From: DATMNR01 sp963702765
GTDB taxonomy: Bacteria > Chloroflexota > Ktedonobacteria > Ktedonobacterales > Ktedonobacteraceae
Reading direction: 5' to 3'
DNA length: 64,000 nt
Assembly (NCBI GenBank): GCA_963702765.1
Contig: CAVPEB010000043.1
Location: forward strand, 9,567-73,566
Shown here: positions 17,460 to 26,680 of the stretch, in pieces
How positions within the stretch are numbered: position 1 is the stretch's first letter
How the letters are laid out: each line of letters opens with the position of its first letter
Notes under the pieces: model-generated
The model's input: only the letters and a program-made list of their open reading frames with translations
Databases searched by the model: none
Told to the model about the DNA's origin: nothing
Position numbers and translations under genes: made by a program

Positions 17460-19562
17460 GTGCTATCCCCAGGTCAGAGACTGAGTCATTTTTATCTTGT
17501 GCGATTGATCGAAAAGGGTGGCATGGGCGAGGTCTACCTGGCGAAAGATAACAACTTGAATCGTCAAGTAGCGATCAAAGTAATTGGTACAGTAATCACC
17601 TCCTCTACCGACACAGATGCAATGGATGAGGCTGTACGCCTCTTTCAAACCGAGGCTAAAGCTATTACTCTGCTTGAGCACCCACACATATTGCCTTTAC
17701 TTGATTATGGGGAGGAGAACATCAAGGGTACCCTCTACACATTTATGGTTATGCCATATCGCCAGGAAGGTTCTCTAGCTAGCTTGCTGCGACGCAACCG
17801 CGAATCAAGGCAACTTTCATTGCCCGAGGTAACGCATTTTTTACAGCAAGCCGCCAGTGCTTTACAGTATGCACATGATCACGGAATTATTCACCGTGAC
17901 ATAAAGCCCTCCAATTTTCTTCTTTTTGGTGGTAAAAAGTATCATGGACTCCCAGATTTACAATTAGCTGATTTTGGGGTTGCCAAATTTATGAATGTGA
18001 TCTCTACACCAAGTACAGCCATTCGAGGCACTCCTTTGTATATGGCGCCTGAAATGTGGCGAGGTGAAGTTGTTCCTGCCAGTGATCAATACGCGTTGGC
18101 GATCATGATCTATGAACTGCTAGCCGGTCGTCCTCCGTTTCAAGGTAACACTCAACAGCAGATCATGTATCAGCATTTGTATGTCCAACCACAACCGTTA
18201 AGCAACTTCAATAAGCGCGTTCCTATGGAACTCGAAATTGTGTTGATGCGGGCGCTTTTAAAAAATCCCGAAGATCGCTATGCTTCTGTTTCTGCATTTG
18301 CGAAGGCATTTAAACATGCCTCACTTAATGGGCGCAACATTCACATCACCGTTGCCATTAGTCTAGATGAGGCACGTATGGGATCGCCAAAAGTTGTTAC
18401 ACTTCCGAGCGGAAGAAGGGTCACGGTCGTTGTACCGCGAGGCGCCTACAACGGCCAGGTACTTCGTATCGAGAATCAGGGCGAACATAGTACATTGAGT
18501 GGCCCGGTAGGAGCACTCATCGTGAAAATTGAAATTCGGAAAGATGTAGAAAGTGTTTCGCTCGCTCATACTAATGTATTAGATAGAACCATTCCCGCGT
18601 CTCATGTTTCCGACAGGGAATCAGAGGACCCTAACCAATCTCGCTCTAAAATTCCATTCCTGTTACTTTTCTTCTCAGGAATTTTAGCTATCGTAATTGT
18701 CGCCGGTGTACTGGTATATACTTCCCGCTCAAATTCAACAAAAGGCAATATACCTCCTCAACAAAATAACACAGTCGCCAGCCTGCATAGTGTCACAGCA
18801 ACTCCTGATCTTAATGCTACCGCAACGGATCAAGCCAATCAATCGGCTACCGCCAGCGCAACGTCAGCTACTGCCACAGCTGTTTCAGCAGCTGCCACTG
18901 CTACGGCTGTCTCAGCAAGTGCTACCGCTACGGCTATTTCTTCCCAGGCAACTGCTACAGTAGTAGCTGCGACGGCTACCGTCACAGCCTACACAAATAT
19001 AATGACTGCCGGAACACAAGCATTGATTGATCCATTACAAGATAATAGCCGGAATAATAACTGGGATATAACGACCCTGGCCGGAGGAGGTGGCTGCGTC
19101 TTCACGAACGGCGCCTATCATTCTAGTATGCCACAACAAGGCCCCTTTTCATTATGCTTTGCACAGTCTACAAATTTCGCGAACTTTACCTACCAGGTCA
19201 GCATGCAATTCATCCAGGGAAATGTAGGAGGCATGATCTTCAGAGCCAATGATACCAATGGAAACTTTTATTATTTCCATATAAACAGCAATGGCACATA
19301 CGGCCTGGATATTTATAGTGGGAATCTTCCAACCAAAACATTGAGCCAGGGGCCTACTTCCGCCATTTATACTGCTTCTGGTCGAACGAACATCCTCGGG
19401 GTTAAGGCAAATGGGAATAAGATTGATCTCTATATCAATAGGCAGTTCATAACAACTGTCACTGATAGCACGTATAGTTCAGGGCAAATTGGTGTTGTAG
19501 CTGATGCCATCAATGCACCAACCGAGGTAGCGTTTAGCAACGCGCAAGTCTATACCCAATAA
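17460..19562 (+). CDS. PknB-type Ser/Thr protein kinase with DnaJ-C-like domain, TM segment and extracytoplasmic beta-sandwich
   Basis: A 700-residue membrane kinase. GTG 17460 follows AGAGGAGAA and puts the glycine loop EKGGMGEVYLA at residue about 18. Kinase motifs are all present: AIKVIG (Lys), GIIHRDIKPSN, LADFGVAK, YMAPEMW. At residues about 295-360 a segment reads HITVAISLDEARMGSPKVVTLPSGR ... VVVPRGAYNGQVLRIENQG, closely like the C-terminal substrate-binding strands of DnaJ/Hsp40. One membrane segment follows (IPFLLLFFSGILAIVIVAGVLVY, about 397-420), then a low-complexity Ala/Thr linker and a C-terminal domain (about 515-700) like the concanavalin/DUF1080 beta-sandwich. It probably senses an outside ligand and phosphorylates cytoplasmic targets. 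No phosphatase is adjacent. Confidence 0.9.
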   Translation: MLSPGQRLSHFYLVRLIEKGGMGEVYLAKDNNLNRQVAIKVIGTVITSSTDTDAMDEAVRLFQTEAKAITLLEHPHILPLLDYGEENIKGTLYTFMVMPYRQEGSLASLLRRNRESRQLSLPEVTHFLQQAASALQYAHDHGIIHRDIKPSNFLLFGGKKYHGLPDLQLADFGVAKFMNVISTPSTAIRGTPLYMAPEMWRGEVVPASDQYALAIMIYELLAGRPPFQGNTQQQIMYQHLYVQPQPLSNFNKRVPMELEIVLMRALLKNPEDRYASVSAFAKAFKHASLNGRNIHITVAISLDEARMGSPKVVTLPSGRRVTVVVPRGAYNGQVLRIENQGEHSTLSGPVGALIVKIEIRKDVESVSLAHTNVLDRTIPASHVSDRESEDPNQSRSKIPFLLLFFSGILAIVIVAGVLVYTSRSNSTKGNIPPQQNNTVASLHSVTATPDLNATATDQANQSATASATSATATAVSAAATATAVSASATATAISSQATATVVAATATVTAYTNIMTAGTQALIDPLQDNSRNNNWDITTLAGGGGCVFTNGAYHSSMPQQGPFSLCFAQSTNFANFTYQVSMQFIQGNVGGMIFRANDTNGNFYYFHINSNGTYGLDIYSGNLPTKTLSQGPTSAIYTASGRTNILGVKANGNKIDLYINRQFITTVTDSTYSSGQIGVVADAINAPTEVAFSNAQVYTQ

Positions 19563-19633
19563 GCGAATTGAGAATGAAGGTTATTTTGCGAATTGAAGCT
19601 CACGCTTCACAAGCATATGGATATGCATCTCTA

Positions 19634-20467
19634 TCATTCCTGACTTAAGAAATTGTTCAACGCTTGCATAAAATCATCAAATTTACTGCGGTGAATATTA
19701 TGAGAAGCCCCATTGATCTGGACGGCACTGCTGTTTGCAGGTAAGTACTGTTTTGCCTGTTCCCAGGCAGCCTCATCCAGCGTCGTTCCCAGGGATGAAT
19801 CAGCCCGCATCAAGAGGGTAGGCGCAGCGATATGTGCAAGCAACGGAAGGAGATCACCCTCTTCTCCTGCCTCGGAGAAGACACTGATAACCGCCTCTCG
19901 AGTCACTTTGTGCAGTGCCTCGATTTTTCCCTCAACATCAACCTCGGTCCAACCCGGGTTATCGGCAGTAATTTCTACTCGTAATTCATCAGTGGGGCGA
20001 CCAATATCCTTTGCGTAGAAAAGAGCTCGTTCTTCTGAGCCACTGAGACCAAAGTTATATGCCGGATCCTCAAGAATGACATGCGAGAAAGATGGTGCAG
20101 GCCCCTGAGATTCAGCTCCGCTCGCCAGTACCATTGCCGTCGCTCCTCCCCACGAGTGCCCCATCAACAAAGGGCGTTCCAAACCCAGAATATCTATAAA
20201 TGCAGCCGCGTCATCAGCAGTATGACGGAGACTATAGGCTCCTTTCGAGGGTTTGATGCTATCGCCATGCCCGCGCATATCTAAAGCATACACCCGGTAG
20301 CGGTTTGCCAACGCGGGTCCTACACGCACCCAGCTTTGCGCAGAACTTGTAACACCGTGTAACAAGAGCGCACAGGGAAGTTCGCTCTGTTCTGCCCCCC
20401 AGCTCAGATAATGAAAGCGTCCAGCAGGTAAGTCAATCATATGAGATTGAGCGCTCGTATCAACCAT
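19634..20467 (-). CDS. Alpha/beta hydrolase
   Basis: A 277-residue hydrolase of the alpha/beta fold. It shows the oxyanion region LLLHGVTSSAQSW, a nucleophile elbow GHSWGGA (Ser), the acid region LLMRADSSLG and a late catalytic-type His in GASHNIHR. Such enzymes hydrolyse esters, lactones or haloalkanes; the substrate is not readable. AAAGGAG precedes the start. It converges with the kinase gene. The short gap contains a GAAGC-TCAC-GCTTC hairpin that could end both. Confidence 0.88.
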   Translation of the reverse strand: MVDTSAQSHMIDLPAGRFHYLSWGAEQSELPCALLLHGVTSSAQSWVRVGPALANRYRVYALDMRGHGDSIKPSKGAYSLRHTADDAAAFIDILGLERPLLMGHSWGGATAMVLASGAESQGPAPSFSHVILEDPAYNFGLSGSEERALFYAKDIGRPTDELRVEITADNPGWTEVDVEGKIEALHKVTREAVISVFSEAGEEGDLLPLLAHIAAPTLLMRADSSLGTTLDEAAWEQAKQYLPANSSAVQINGASHNIHRSKFDDFMQALNNFLSQE

Positions 20468-20683
20468 AACTTTTGCTTCACTCCTTTCGAAAGATGCTGA
20501 GATAATTCATCTTTATTATGCCACAGGATTACCACCCGCACTGTGAAAAGCCGACGTTAGAAATGCCCCAAATCTCTCGATATTCACCTTTACATTCATA
20601 GAGGCGCATGGTATGTTGAAAATGGAAAGTAAAGACAACAATCCTATACAGCAACTAAGCAGATGAAATGAAAGGTTTGATAC

Positions 20684-21850
20684 ATGCAACGACGATCGTT
20701 CGCTCTCTTTGGTACCTATGCACTCGAAGAAATTCCTCAAACGTTCGCATGGTTTGAAGAGATGCGCGAACAGAATCCAGTATTCAAAGATGAAAGAACG
20801 CGTATATGGCAGGTTTTCCGTTATGAGGATGTGCTATCGATCTTAACCGATTACTCTCGTTTCTCTTCGCAAGCATATGAACTCACGGGTGGTTTCTTAA
20901 GCAATTCGCTGATCGCAAAAGACCCACCAGACCACCGCAAATTGCGGAATCTGGTCAACCAGGCATTTACTCCAAGAGCCGTTGCCCATCTTTCAGATCG
21001 CGTTACCCAGATCACACAAGAGCTACTGGATGAAGTGCGACACAAAGGTGCAATGGATATAGTTTCAGACATCGCTTTTCCGCTTCCAGCCAAAGTCATT
21101 GCAGAGTTGCTAGGCGTGCCAGGGGAAGATTGGAACATCTTTCAACGCTGGGCGCGCGTAGATGCTTCGGATGCCGCTAGCAGGAGAGAGTCTGGTCAAT
21201 CGATGCAAGAGGAAATGTTTAACTATTTCACCAACTTGCTGGAGGAGCGACGTCGTTCACCTCGTGAAGATCTGATAAGTTCATTAAGCGTAGCTGAAGT
21301 CGATGGCGAACGATTGAGCGGACCAGAGTTGCTCAGTTTTTGTACATTGCTCCTGGCTGCTGGTCAAGAGACGACCAAAAATCTGATTACCAATGCCATC
21401 GTATGTTTGACTGATCATCGTGAATCAATGGAACGACTGATTAACGAGCCGGCTTTGATGCCAACAGCTATTGAAGAGATATTACGCTTTTTACCGCCAG
21501 TCTGGTTTCTTTTCCGCCAGACAAAAGCAGATGTTGAACTGGCGGGACAGCACATTCCAGCCAACCAGGTAGTGCTGGCATGGACAGCATCAGCCAACCG
21601 CGATCCAGCACGCTTTCCAGATCCAGATCGTTTTGATATTGAGCGCGAGCCAAATCGCCACCTGGCCTTCGGTCATGGCATTCACTTCTGTGTAGGCGCA
21701 CCCCTCGCGCGTTTAGAGGCTAAAATCGCGTTGCCAATGATGCTGCAACAGCTCAAAAACCTGCAACGCGTTGAAGGAGTTCCGATCACAGTTCGTGCGG
21801 GCATTGTTTTTGTGATCGGGTCGCTACCCGTCACCTTCCAGCCGTATTAA
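20684..21850 (+). CDS. Cytochrome P450 (bacterial soluble type)
   Basis: A 388-residue haem monooxygenase without membrane anchor. Visible motifs are the I-helix AAGQETTKNLI (acid-Thr pair replaced by QETT), the K-helix EEILR, and the haem loop FGHGIHFCVGAPLA with the thiolate Cys at residue 336. The protein resembles the CYP107-like group that oxidises natural products or fatty acids, but the substrate is unknown. No ferredoxin or reductase is nearby. AAAGG precedes the ATG. A 78-residue gene follows 55 bp downstream and is probably co-transcribed. Confidence 0.92.
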   Translation: MQRRSFALFGTYALEEIPQTFAWFEEMREQNPVFKDERTRIWQVFRYEDVLSILTDYSRFSSQAYELTGGFLSNSLIAKDPPDHRKLRNLVNQAFTPRAVAHLSDRVTQITQELLDEVRHKGAMDIVSDIAFPLPAKVIAELLGVPGEDWNIFQRWARVDASDAASRRESGQSMQEEMFNYFTNLLEERRRSPREDLISSLSVAEVDGERLSGPELLSFCTLLLAAGQETTKNLITNAIVCLTDHRESMERLINEPALMPTAIEEILRFLPPVWFLFRQTKADVELAGQHIPANQVVLAWTASANRDPARFPDPDRFDIEREPNRHLAFGHGIHFCVGAPLARLEAKIALPMMLQQLKNLQRVEGVPITVRAGIVFVIGSLPVTFQPY

Positions 21851-21905
21851 GCGATGACCAATAATTGTGAGATTGGCAACAGGATGTAAGTAACAGGAGG
21901 GTCCT

Positions 21906-22142
21906 ATGGCAACTGATAAAAGTGTTCCGAGCTTTGCTCGAGATATCCTGCCTTTGTTTCGTGAGAACGATAGAGATGCAATGAAATTCGCCTTTGACCT
22001 TTGGGACTACAATGATGTCCGTACGCATGCACAGGACATCCTCGAACGTCTGGGAGATGGCTCAATGCCTTGCGATGGCGAGTGGCCTGAGGAGCAGATC
22101 ACTAAATTTGAGCGATGGATCGAAGTAGGAATGCCAGCGTAG
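21906..22142 (+). CDS. Small conserved protein next to P450 (haem-free cytochrome-like tail motif)
   Basis: A 78-residue soluble protein behind a strong ribosome binding site (CAGGAGGG). It starts PSFARDILPLFRENDR and ends DGSMPCDGEWPEEQITKFERWIEVGMP. The opening F..DI.P.FR and the closing DG.MPC....W....I..F..WI..G.P are the wording seen at both ends of small cytochrome-c-like domains. The CxxCH haem site between them is missing, however. It may be a haem-less relative or a regulatory partner of the preceding P450. Its function is unknown. No gene is seen in 22143-22446. Confidence 0.65.
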   Translation: MATDKSVPSFARDILPLFRENDRDAMKFAFDLWDYNDVRTHAQDILERLGDGSMPCDGEWPEEQITKFERWIEVGMPA

Positions 22143-22446
22143 AGCTTGTGCCGTTTCACAGCGCTTTCTATTCCATATATTTCCGCTATTTATCTAATTT
22201 TTATCAGTTATCGAATATACCGCTCACATACCGCTCAAAATGCGCGGTAATTTTTCGGCAGAAATATTGCGTCTGTTGTTTACATGCTGTTTTTGGATAT
22301 CAGAGGCGATTACTTAAGCGTCCATGTCTGGTATTGTTGGTTGACAAATAAAACGGCTCTCGGACCCGTTTGCTTGAGGCCGGTTATTATAAAGGTCACA
22401 CACGAATTATAGACAAAAATCTTACTAGCCTGTCGATGGCCCGCGC

Positions 22447-23217
22447 CTAAAATGGAATGCGCTCTTGCGAGATAATTTGATATCCGTGATCATTTGCCCA
22501 GATGTTGAGTCCTTGCCAAAGACGCTCACATAATGTCCCTAACTGCTGCCCATCACGTAAGTCTCCAGTAAGGATGATCTGTCCCAGTTCGCGAAACCCA
22601 CCAGGCAGGTCCGCCAAGGCCATTGCTTCCAAGATGACACGCGTTCCCGTTGTATAGCACTGCCGATTTGCTAACCCAACTACCATGGCAACAGCCTGGA
22701 CAAGCTTCAGCACGAGCGTGGGGAGCGCAGTTGGGATTACTAATACCTGGGCATTGCGGATTTTGCCGATACATTCGAACACGTCATCCACCAGCAGGTT
22801 TTCGATGGCCTCTTTAAACAACGCTTCGGGACTGGTCTGTGCGATCATGTGGATTTCTGCAAAAAAGTGTTCGGGATCGTCGAGAGGAAGAACTGTTTGG
22901 AACGAACTGTGGGTTAGTGGCCATCGACCATCGACTTGTGCTGCCAGTTCACGCAGCGTCTGCTTGCCATAGAGATCTACTTCTGCCTTCCACTTTGCTG
23001 TACACCATTCATAGCGCTGCTCATAATGGTCGGTCCGCATCACCGCAAACAGTTCAATATCAGAATAGGGTCCATCATCCTCTCGCGCTAGCGAACCATA
23101 AAGACCAATCGCAATCAACTCCGAATGAAAACGCTCCTTCACCCGTTTAGCAATCTCGTGGGCAATGGCCAGCCGTTGTGCATGTGGCAGTGGCTTGGGT
23201 CCCCAGGAAAGCGTCAT
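22447..23217 (-). CDS. Kanamycin nucleotidyltransferase-like protein (ANT(4')-type)
   Basis: A 256-residue protein closely resembling aminoglycoside 4'-nucleotidyltransferase in layout. It has AIGLYGSLAREDDGPYSDIE with the nucleotidyltransferase Gly-Ser and two metal-binding acids, WKAEVDLYG, WPLTHSSF, CYTTGTRVILEAMALADLP and the C-terminal NDHGYQIISQERIPF. ATG 23217 has GCGGAGG just upstream and gives the classical length (253-256); a longer start at 23274 has none. The family transfers AMP to the 4' hydroxyl of kanamycin or neomycin. Here it may protect against soil aminoglycosides or act on another substrate. Confidence 0.88.
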   Translation of the reverse strand: MTLSWGPKPLPHAQRLAIAHEIAKRVKERFHSELIAIGLYGSLAREDDGPYSDIELFAVMRTDHYEQRYEWCTAKWKAEVDLYGKQTLRELAAQVDGRWPLTHSSFQTVLPLDDPEHFFAEIHMIAQTSPEALFKEAIENLLVDDVFECIGKIRNAQVLVIPTALPTLVLKLVQAVAMVVGLANRQCYTTGTRVILEAMALADLPGGFRELGQIILTGDLRDGQQLGTLCERLWQGLNIWANDHGYQIISQERIPF

Positions 23218-23431
23218 GTTTTCCTCCGCGCGTTCGGCAAGCAATGTAATAGGCTTGTTGCCTTCCTGATCCATGATCAGATCTTGAACAACCGATTCAT
23301 AAAGGAGTCCTTCTGAAACACCTATCTTTTAGGCATAATCCAACTTTCTTTTGAAATATTCTCAACATTGGTTAGCGAAGAATAGCTCGTGAGCGAGCAC
23401 AGGAGTTATTAGAACTCCTTTCTGATAGACA

Positions 23432-24796
23432 CTACCTCCTCTTCACCAAAACCTTCACCTCACCCATAGGTCTTAACGTCAGGTGATGAATCGGATCGGG
23501 GACGACGGTTTGACCAGGGACAAGTGAGAAGCTGACGCGTTGAGCAAGCGTGGCAAGTAACAAATGACCCTCCATCATCGCGAAGTACATTCCGATACAG
23601 ATACGCGGGCCTGCGCCAAATGGCACGAAAGCATAGCGGGGAAGCTGCTTCTCTCGTTCTGGGATGAAGCGCTCGGGATCAAATTTCTCGGGTTCCGGGA
23701 AGTATTCCTCTCGACGATGCAGAGTATATGGAGCATAAAGTACAACCATATCTTTGGGGACACGGTAGCCATCAATCTCGACATCCCGCAATGCTCGCCT
23801 TGACAACAGGTATGCAGGTGGGTAGAGACGCATGGCTTCTTTGAAAACTTGCAGGCAGTATGGCAAATGTGCCAGGTCGTCATAGGTTGGAGTTCGACCC
23901 TGCAAGACGCTATCGACTTCCTCTTGTACCTTCTGATAGATCTCAGGATGTTGGCAAAGCAGATACCACGCCCAACTAAGAGAGGTAGCGGTTGTTTCAT
24001 GCCCCGCGCCAAAGAGCGTCAGACACTCGGACATCAACTGCTCATCACTCATTGGTTTACCATCTTCATCTTTGGCTTGTAGCAGGATTGAGAGAAAATC
24101 ATTACGTTCTCTCGGATTACCGCGTCTCTCATCAATAAAGCGCTGAATAGAGTTGCGTAACACCTGCACAGCTTTGTGAGTGCGAAGATTACGCGGCAGT
24201 GGCCAACTGTATGGCGGTGGGAAGAGCACCGAGGTTGCATGCGCAATATATGCAAGAGTAACCGTCATAGCTACGCCAAGTTCGTCTGTTTCGGTGAAAA
24301 CATCGGCATCAAAAAGAGCTTTGCCGATAATACTCATTGTAAGGTTGGTCATGTGCTGGTTGATATCGATAACGCTATTATCGGGCCATGTTTGCTGAAT
24401 TTGCTCGCCGTAATATCCCATAGTCTCGGCATAGCTGACTATGTGGCGTGGCTGGAAAGGTGGGGACATGATCTTGCGTTGGTGACGGTGGAAATCACCT
24501 TCGCTACTGAAGATGCCATCACCGATTACGGGACGAAAGGTATTATGCACTGCCAGACCTTTGTCAAAGTCATAGGCATGTTGAACGAGAATGCTATGGA
24601 CATGCTCCGGTTTATTGAATAGAATGATGGGGAATGGTCCGAAATTCATACCACAGACATCGCCTTCGCGCGCTAAACGTCGTAAAAGGTCCAAACGATC
24701 TTTACGAAATTCAAGCAAGTTGCCGACAAACGGGTAACCGTGGATGAAATGAAACGTTCTGGTGGTATCTGTCTTTGTTTTGACTTGTGTTGCCAT
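23432..24796 (-). CDS. Cytochrome P450
   Basis: A 454-residue P450 of the eukaryote-like/fatty-acid-type class. The motifs are GYPFVGNLLEFRKD near the N-terminus, the I-helix LFGAGHETTATSLSWAWYLL, the K-helix FKEAMRLYPPAYLLSRR, the PERF block and the haem loop FVPFGAGPRICIGMYFAMMEG with Cys at residue 400. It has no reductase fusion or membrane anchor. AAGGAAC precedes the ATG. It is divergent from the P450 at 25190, with a hairpin-rich repeat between them; the two share the same overall type and probably arose by duplication. Confidence 0.93.
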   Translation of the reverse strand: MATQVKTKTDTTRTFHFIHGYPFVGNLLEFRKDRLDLLRRLAREGDVCGMNFGPFPIILFNKPEHVHSILVQHAYDFDKGLAVHNTFRPVIGDGIFSSEGDFHRHQRKIMSPPFQPRHIVSYAETMGYYGEQIQQTWPDNSVIDINQHMTNLTMSIIGKALFDADVFTETDELGVAMTVTLAYIAHATSVLFPPPYSWPLPRNLRTHKAVQVLRNSIQRFIDERRGNPRERNDFLSILLQAKDEDGKPMSDEQLMSECLTLFGAGHETTATSLSWAWYLLCQHPEIYQKVQEEVDSVLQGRTPTYDDLAHLPYCLQVFKEAMRLYPPAYLLSRRALRDVEIDGYRVPKDMVVLYAPYTLHRREEYFPEPEKFDPERFIPEREKQLPRYAFVPFGAGPRICIGMYFAMMEGHLLLATLAQRVSFSLVPGQTVVPDPIHHLTLRPMGEVKVLVKRR

Positions 24797-24903
24797 GATA
24801 TGTTCCTTAGTTAGTCTGGCGGCTAGTTGATCTAAATGTTTCTCTTGCTGTTATAGACGTTAGAAATCTATGTTTTGATGTAACTCTTCAGTTCCTTTTT
24901 TAT

Positions 24904-24992
24904 CTTTCGCCGCCTGCGGCGGCGAAAGGAGAGAAGTGAGCGGGGACACCCCACACCCCGCTAAGGGGCCTTGCTGGCCCCTTGGAACCCCT
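24904..24992. repeat. Three-hairpin repeat, copy A
   Basis: Within the 390-bp gap between divergent P450 genes, three hairpins follow each other: CTTTCGCCGCC-TGC-GGCGGCGAAAG (11-bp stem), AGCGGGG...CCCCGCT around ACACCCCACA, and AAGGGGCC-TTGCT-GGCCCCTT. The same order with different stem sequences but the same GCCTGCGGC apex and GGGGACACCCC core occurs at 53975-54050. The compensating stem changes mark a structured repeat family. It may act as RNA or as a palindromic insertion. Confidence 0.6.
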
Positions 24993-25189
24993 TGCAAAAT
25001 TGTTACCCTTTTCTTCTAAAAAATGTTCCTACTCTAGTATTATACAGCGTTCAAAACCCATCCCCTTGTACATCGAAGCCTCTATCATTGAATGCTGTCA
25101 AATAACCTGTTGCTTATCTCACCATTTCTGCCCTATGATACATAATAGCAAACTTTGACACGATCTAGCACTAGAGGAATGAGAACTTT

Positions 25190-26680
25190 ATGGCAACGAA
25201 TATGCAAGAGCAAAAAGCAAGTAAAGCGGCGCTTCCACCTGGTCCAGGCAGATTACCATACATCGGCAATCTGCTCTCATTGAGACTAGACCCGCTTGGC
25301 TATCTGCAACGGCTTCAACGTACATATGGAGATATGGCAACGATTTATTTCGGCAAAAATCCCGCCGTTCTATTGTTCCGACCAGAATACGTTCGCTATG
25401 TGCTGGTGGAGCATCCTCGTGATTTTTCGAATCGTGGCGTACTGGGGAATGATAACGATGATGGCTTTGCGAGTGAAGGATTACTGACCATCGATGGTGA
25501 AAAGCATCGCCAGCAGCGCCGCGCAGTACAACCAGCTTTCCATAAAAAACAGGTTGAAGGCTATGCAAGCATCATCAATCAATATACTCAAGAATTGCTC
25601 AAAACATGGTACCCTGGCGATAGGCTCGATATGTCTCGCGCCATGCAGGAATTGACGTTGAGGATTGTGAGCAAGTGCCTTTTCAGTATTGATCTCTCAA
25701 GCCAACTTGGTCCCCTCAGTGATGCATTCGATGGGGTGATTGGTAGTTCAACGAGTATGGCCGAAGACTTGCTGAATATTCACATTGACAACCCTATTAC
25801 CGGCTATGGCAAGCGCATGGCGGCCACACGCCAACTGGATATGCTGATTTACACAATGATAGCGCAGCGCCGTGACGATGAACGCGATTACAACGATGTT
25901 CTCTCCATGCTCATGTCAGCACAGAGCGGGGAAGAGCCGGACACGAAACTCACCGAAAAACAGATTCACGATCACATCATGACATTTATTGCCGCAGGGC
26001 ATGAAACAACGGCAATTACCCTCGTCTGGACGATATACCTGCTCTCACAATATCCGCAAGTTCGTATCAAACTGCAAGATGAGATTCGCTCTGTACTGGC
26101 CGGTCGCGAACCAACTATCGATGAACTCGCAAAGATTCCTTACCTTGATTGGGTTCTGGACGAATCGATGAGGCTTTATCCTCCGGCATGGCTACAGATG
26201 CGTTTCGTTGCTAAAGAGTCCGAAATTGATGGCATGAAACTGCCGGTTGGCACGTTACTCATCTTAAGCCAGTGGGTTATGCATCGCTTACCTGAAATCT
26301 GGCAGGACGCCGAAGTCTTCAAGCCTGAGCGCTGGGATCCCGCAAACGAGCAGCATATTCCGCCTGGAGCGTATTTTCCTTTTGGGGGAGGACCGCGCAC
26401 CTGTATCGGAATGCCACTTGCACAATTGGAAGCCAGGATTATCCTCGCGAGCATTCTCCAACGCTACACGCCTCAACCGATCCCTGGATATACACCCGGG
26501 TTCCAGCCTACGATTACTTTGCGACCAAAACGGCATTTAGAAGTCACCCTGATGCCAGTTTCATCCAGCGACTCTGACACTCGATGGAAGCAGCTTGTAA
26601 GCACTTCCGACCCTGCTTTACTGCAAGGATTGGAGCGCCAGGGATGCAGAAATGCACTTATGAGGTTATTTGGACTCTAG
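25190..26680 (+). CDS. Cytochrome P450
   Basis: A 496-residue P450 of the same class as the divergent neighbour. It has PGRLPYIGNLLSLRLDPLGY, the I-helix FIAAGHETTAITLVWTIYLL, ESMRLYPPAW (K-helix), FKPERWDP and the haem loop FPFGGGPRTCIGMPLAQLEA with Cys at residue 405. About 40 residues beyond the usual C-terminus are unmatched by the neighbour. AGAGGAA lies upstream of the ATG. Redox partners are absent locally. The last 23 bp overlap the convergent orphan gene. Confidence 0.93.
   Translation: MATNMQEQKASKAALPPGPGRLPYIGNLLSLRLDPLGYLQRLQRTYGDMATIYFGKNPAVLLFRPEYVRYVLVEHPRDFSNRGVLGNDNDDGFASEGLLTIDGEKHRQQRRAVQPAFHKKQVEGYASIINQYTQELLKTWYPGDRLDMSRAMQELTLRIVSKCLFSIDLSSQLGPLSDAFDGVIGSSTSMAEDLLNIHIDNPITGYGKRMAATRQLDMLIYTMIAQRRDDERDYNDVLSMLMSAQSGEEPDTKLTEKQIHDHIMTFIAAGHETTAITLVWTIYLLSQYPQVRIKLQDEIRSVLAGREPTIDELAKIPYLDWVLDESMRLYPPAWLQMRFVAKESEIDGMKLPVGTLLILSQWVMHRLPEIWQDAEVFKPERWDPANEQHIPPGAYFPFGGGPRTCIGMPLAQLEARIILASILQRYTPQPIPGYTPGFQPTITLRPKRHLEVTLMPVSSSDSDTRWKQLVSTSDPALLQGLERQGCRNALMRLFGL

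Noticed and set aside
20684..26680. P450 biosynthetic gene cluster
   Set aside because: No PKS, NRPS, terpene or tailoring-transport genes accompany the P450s.
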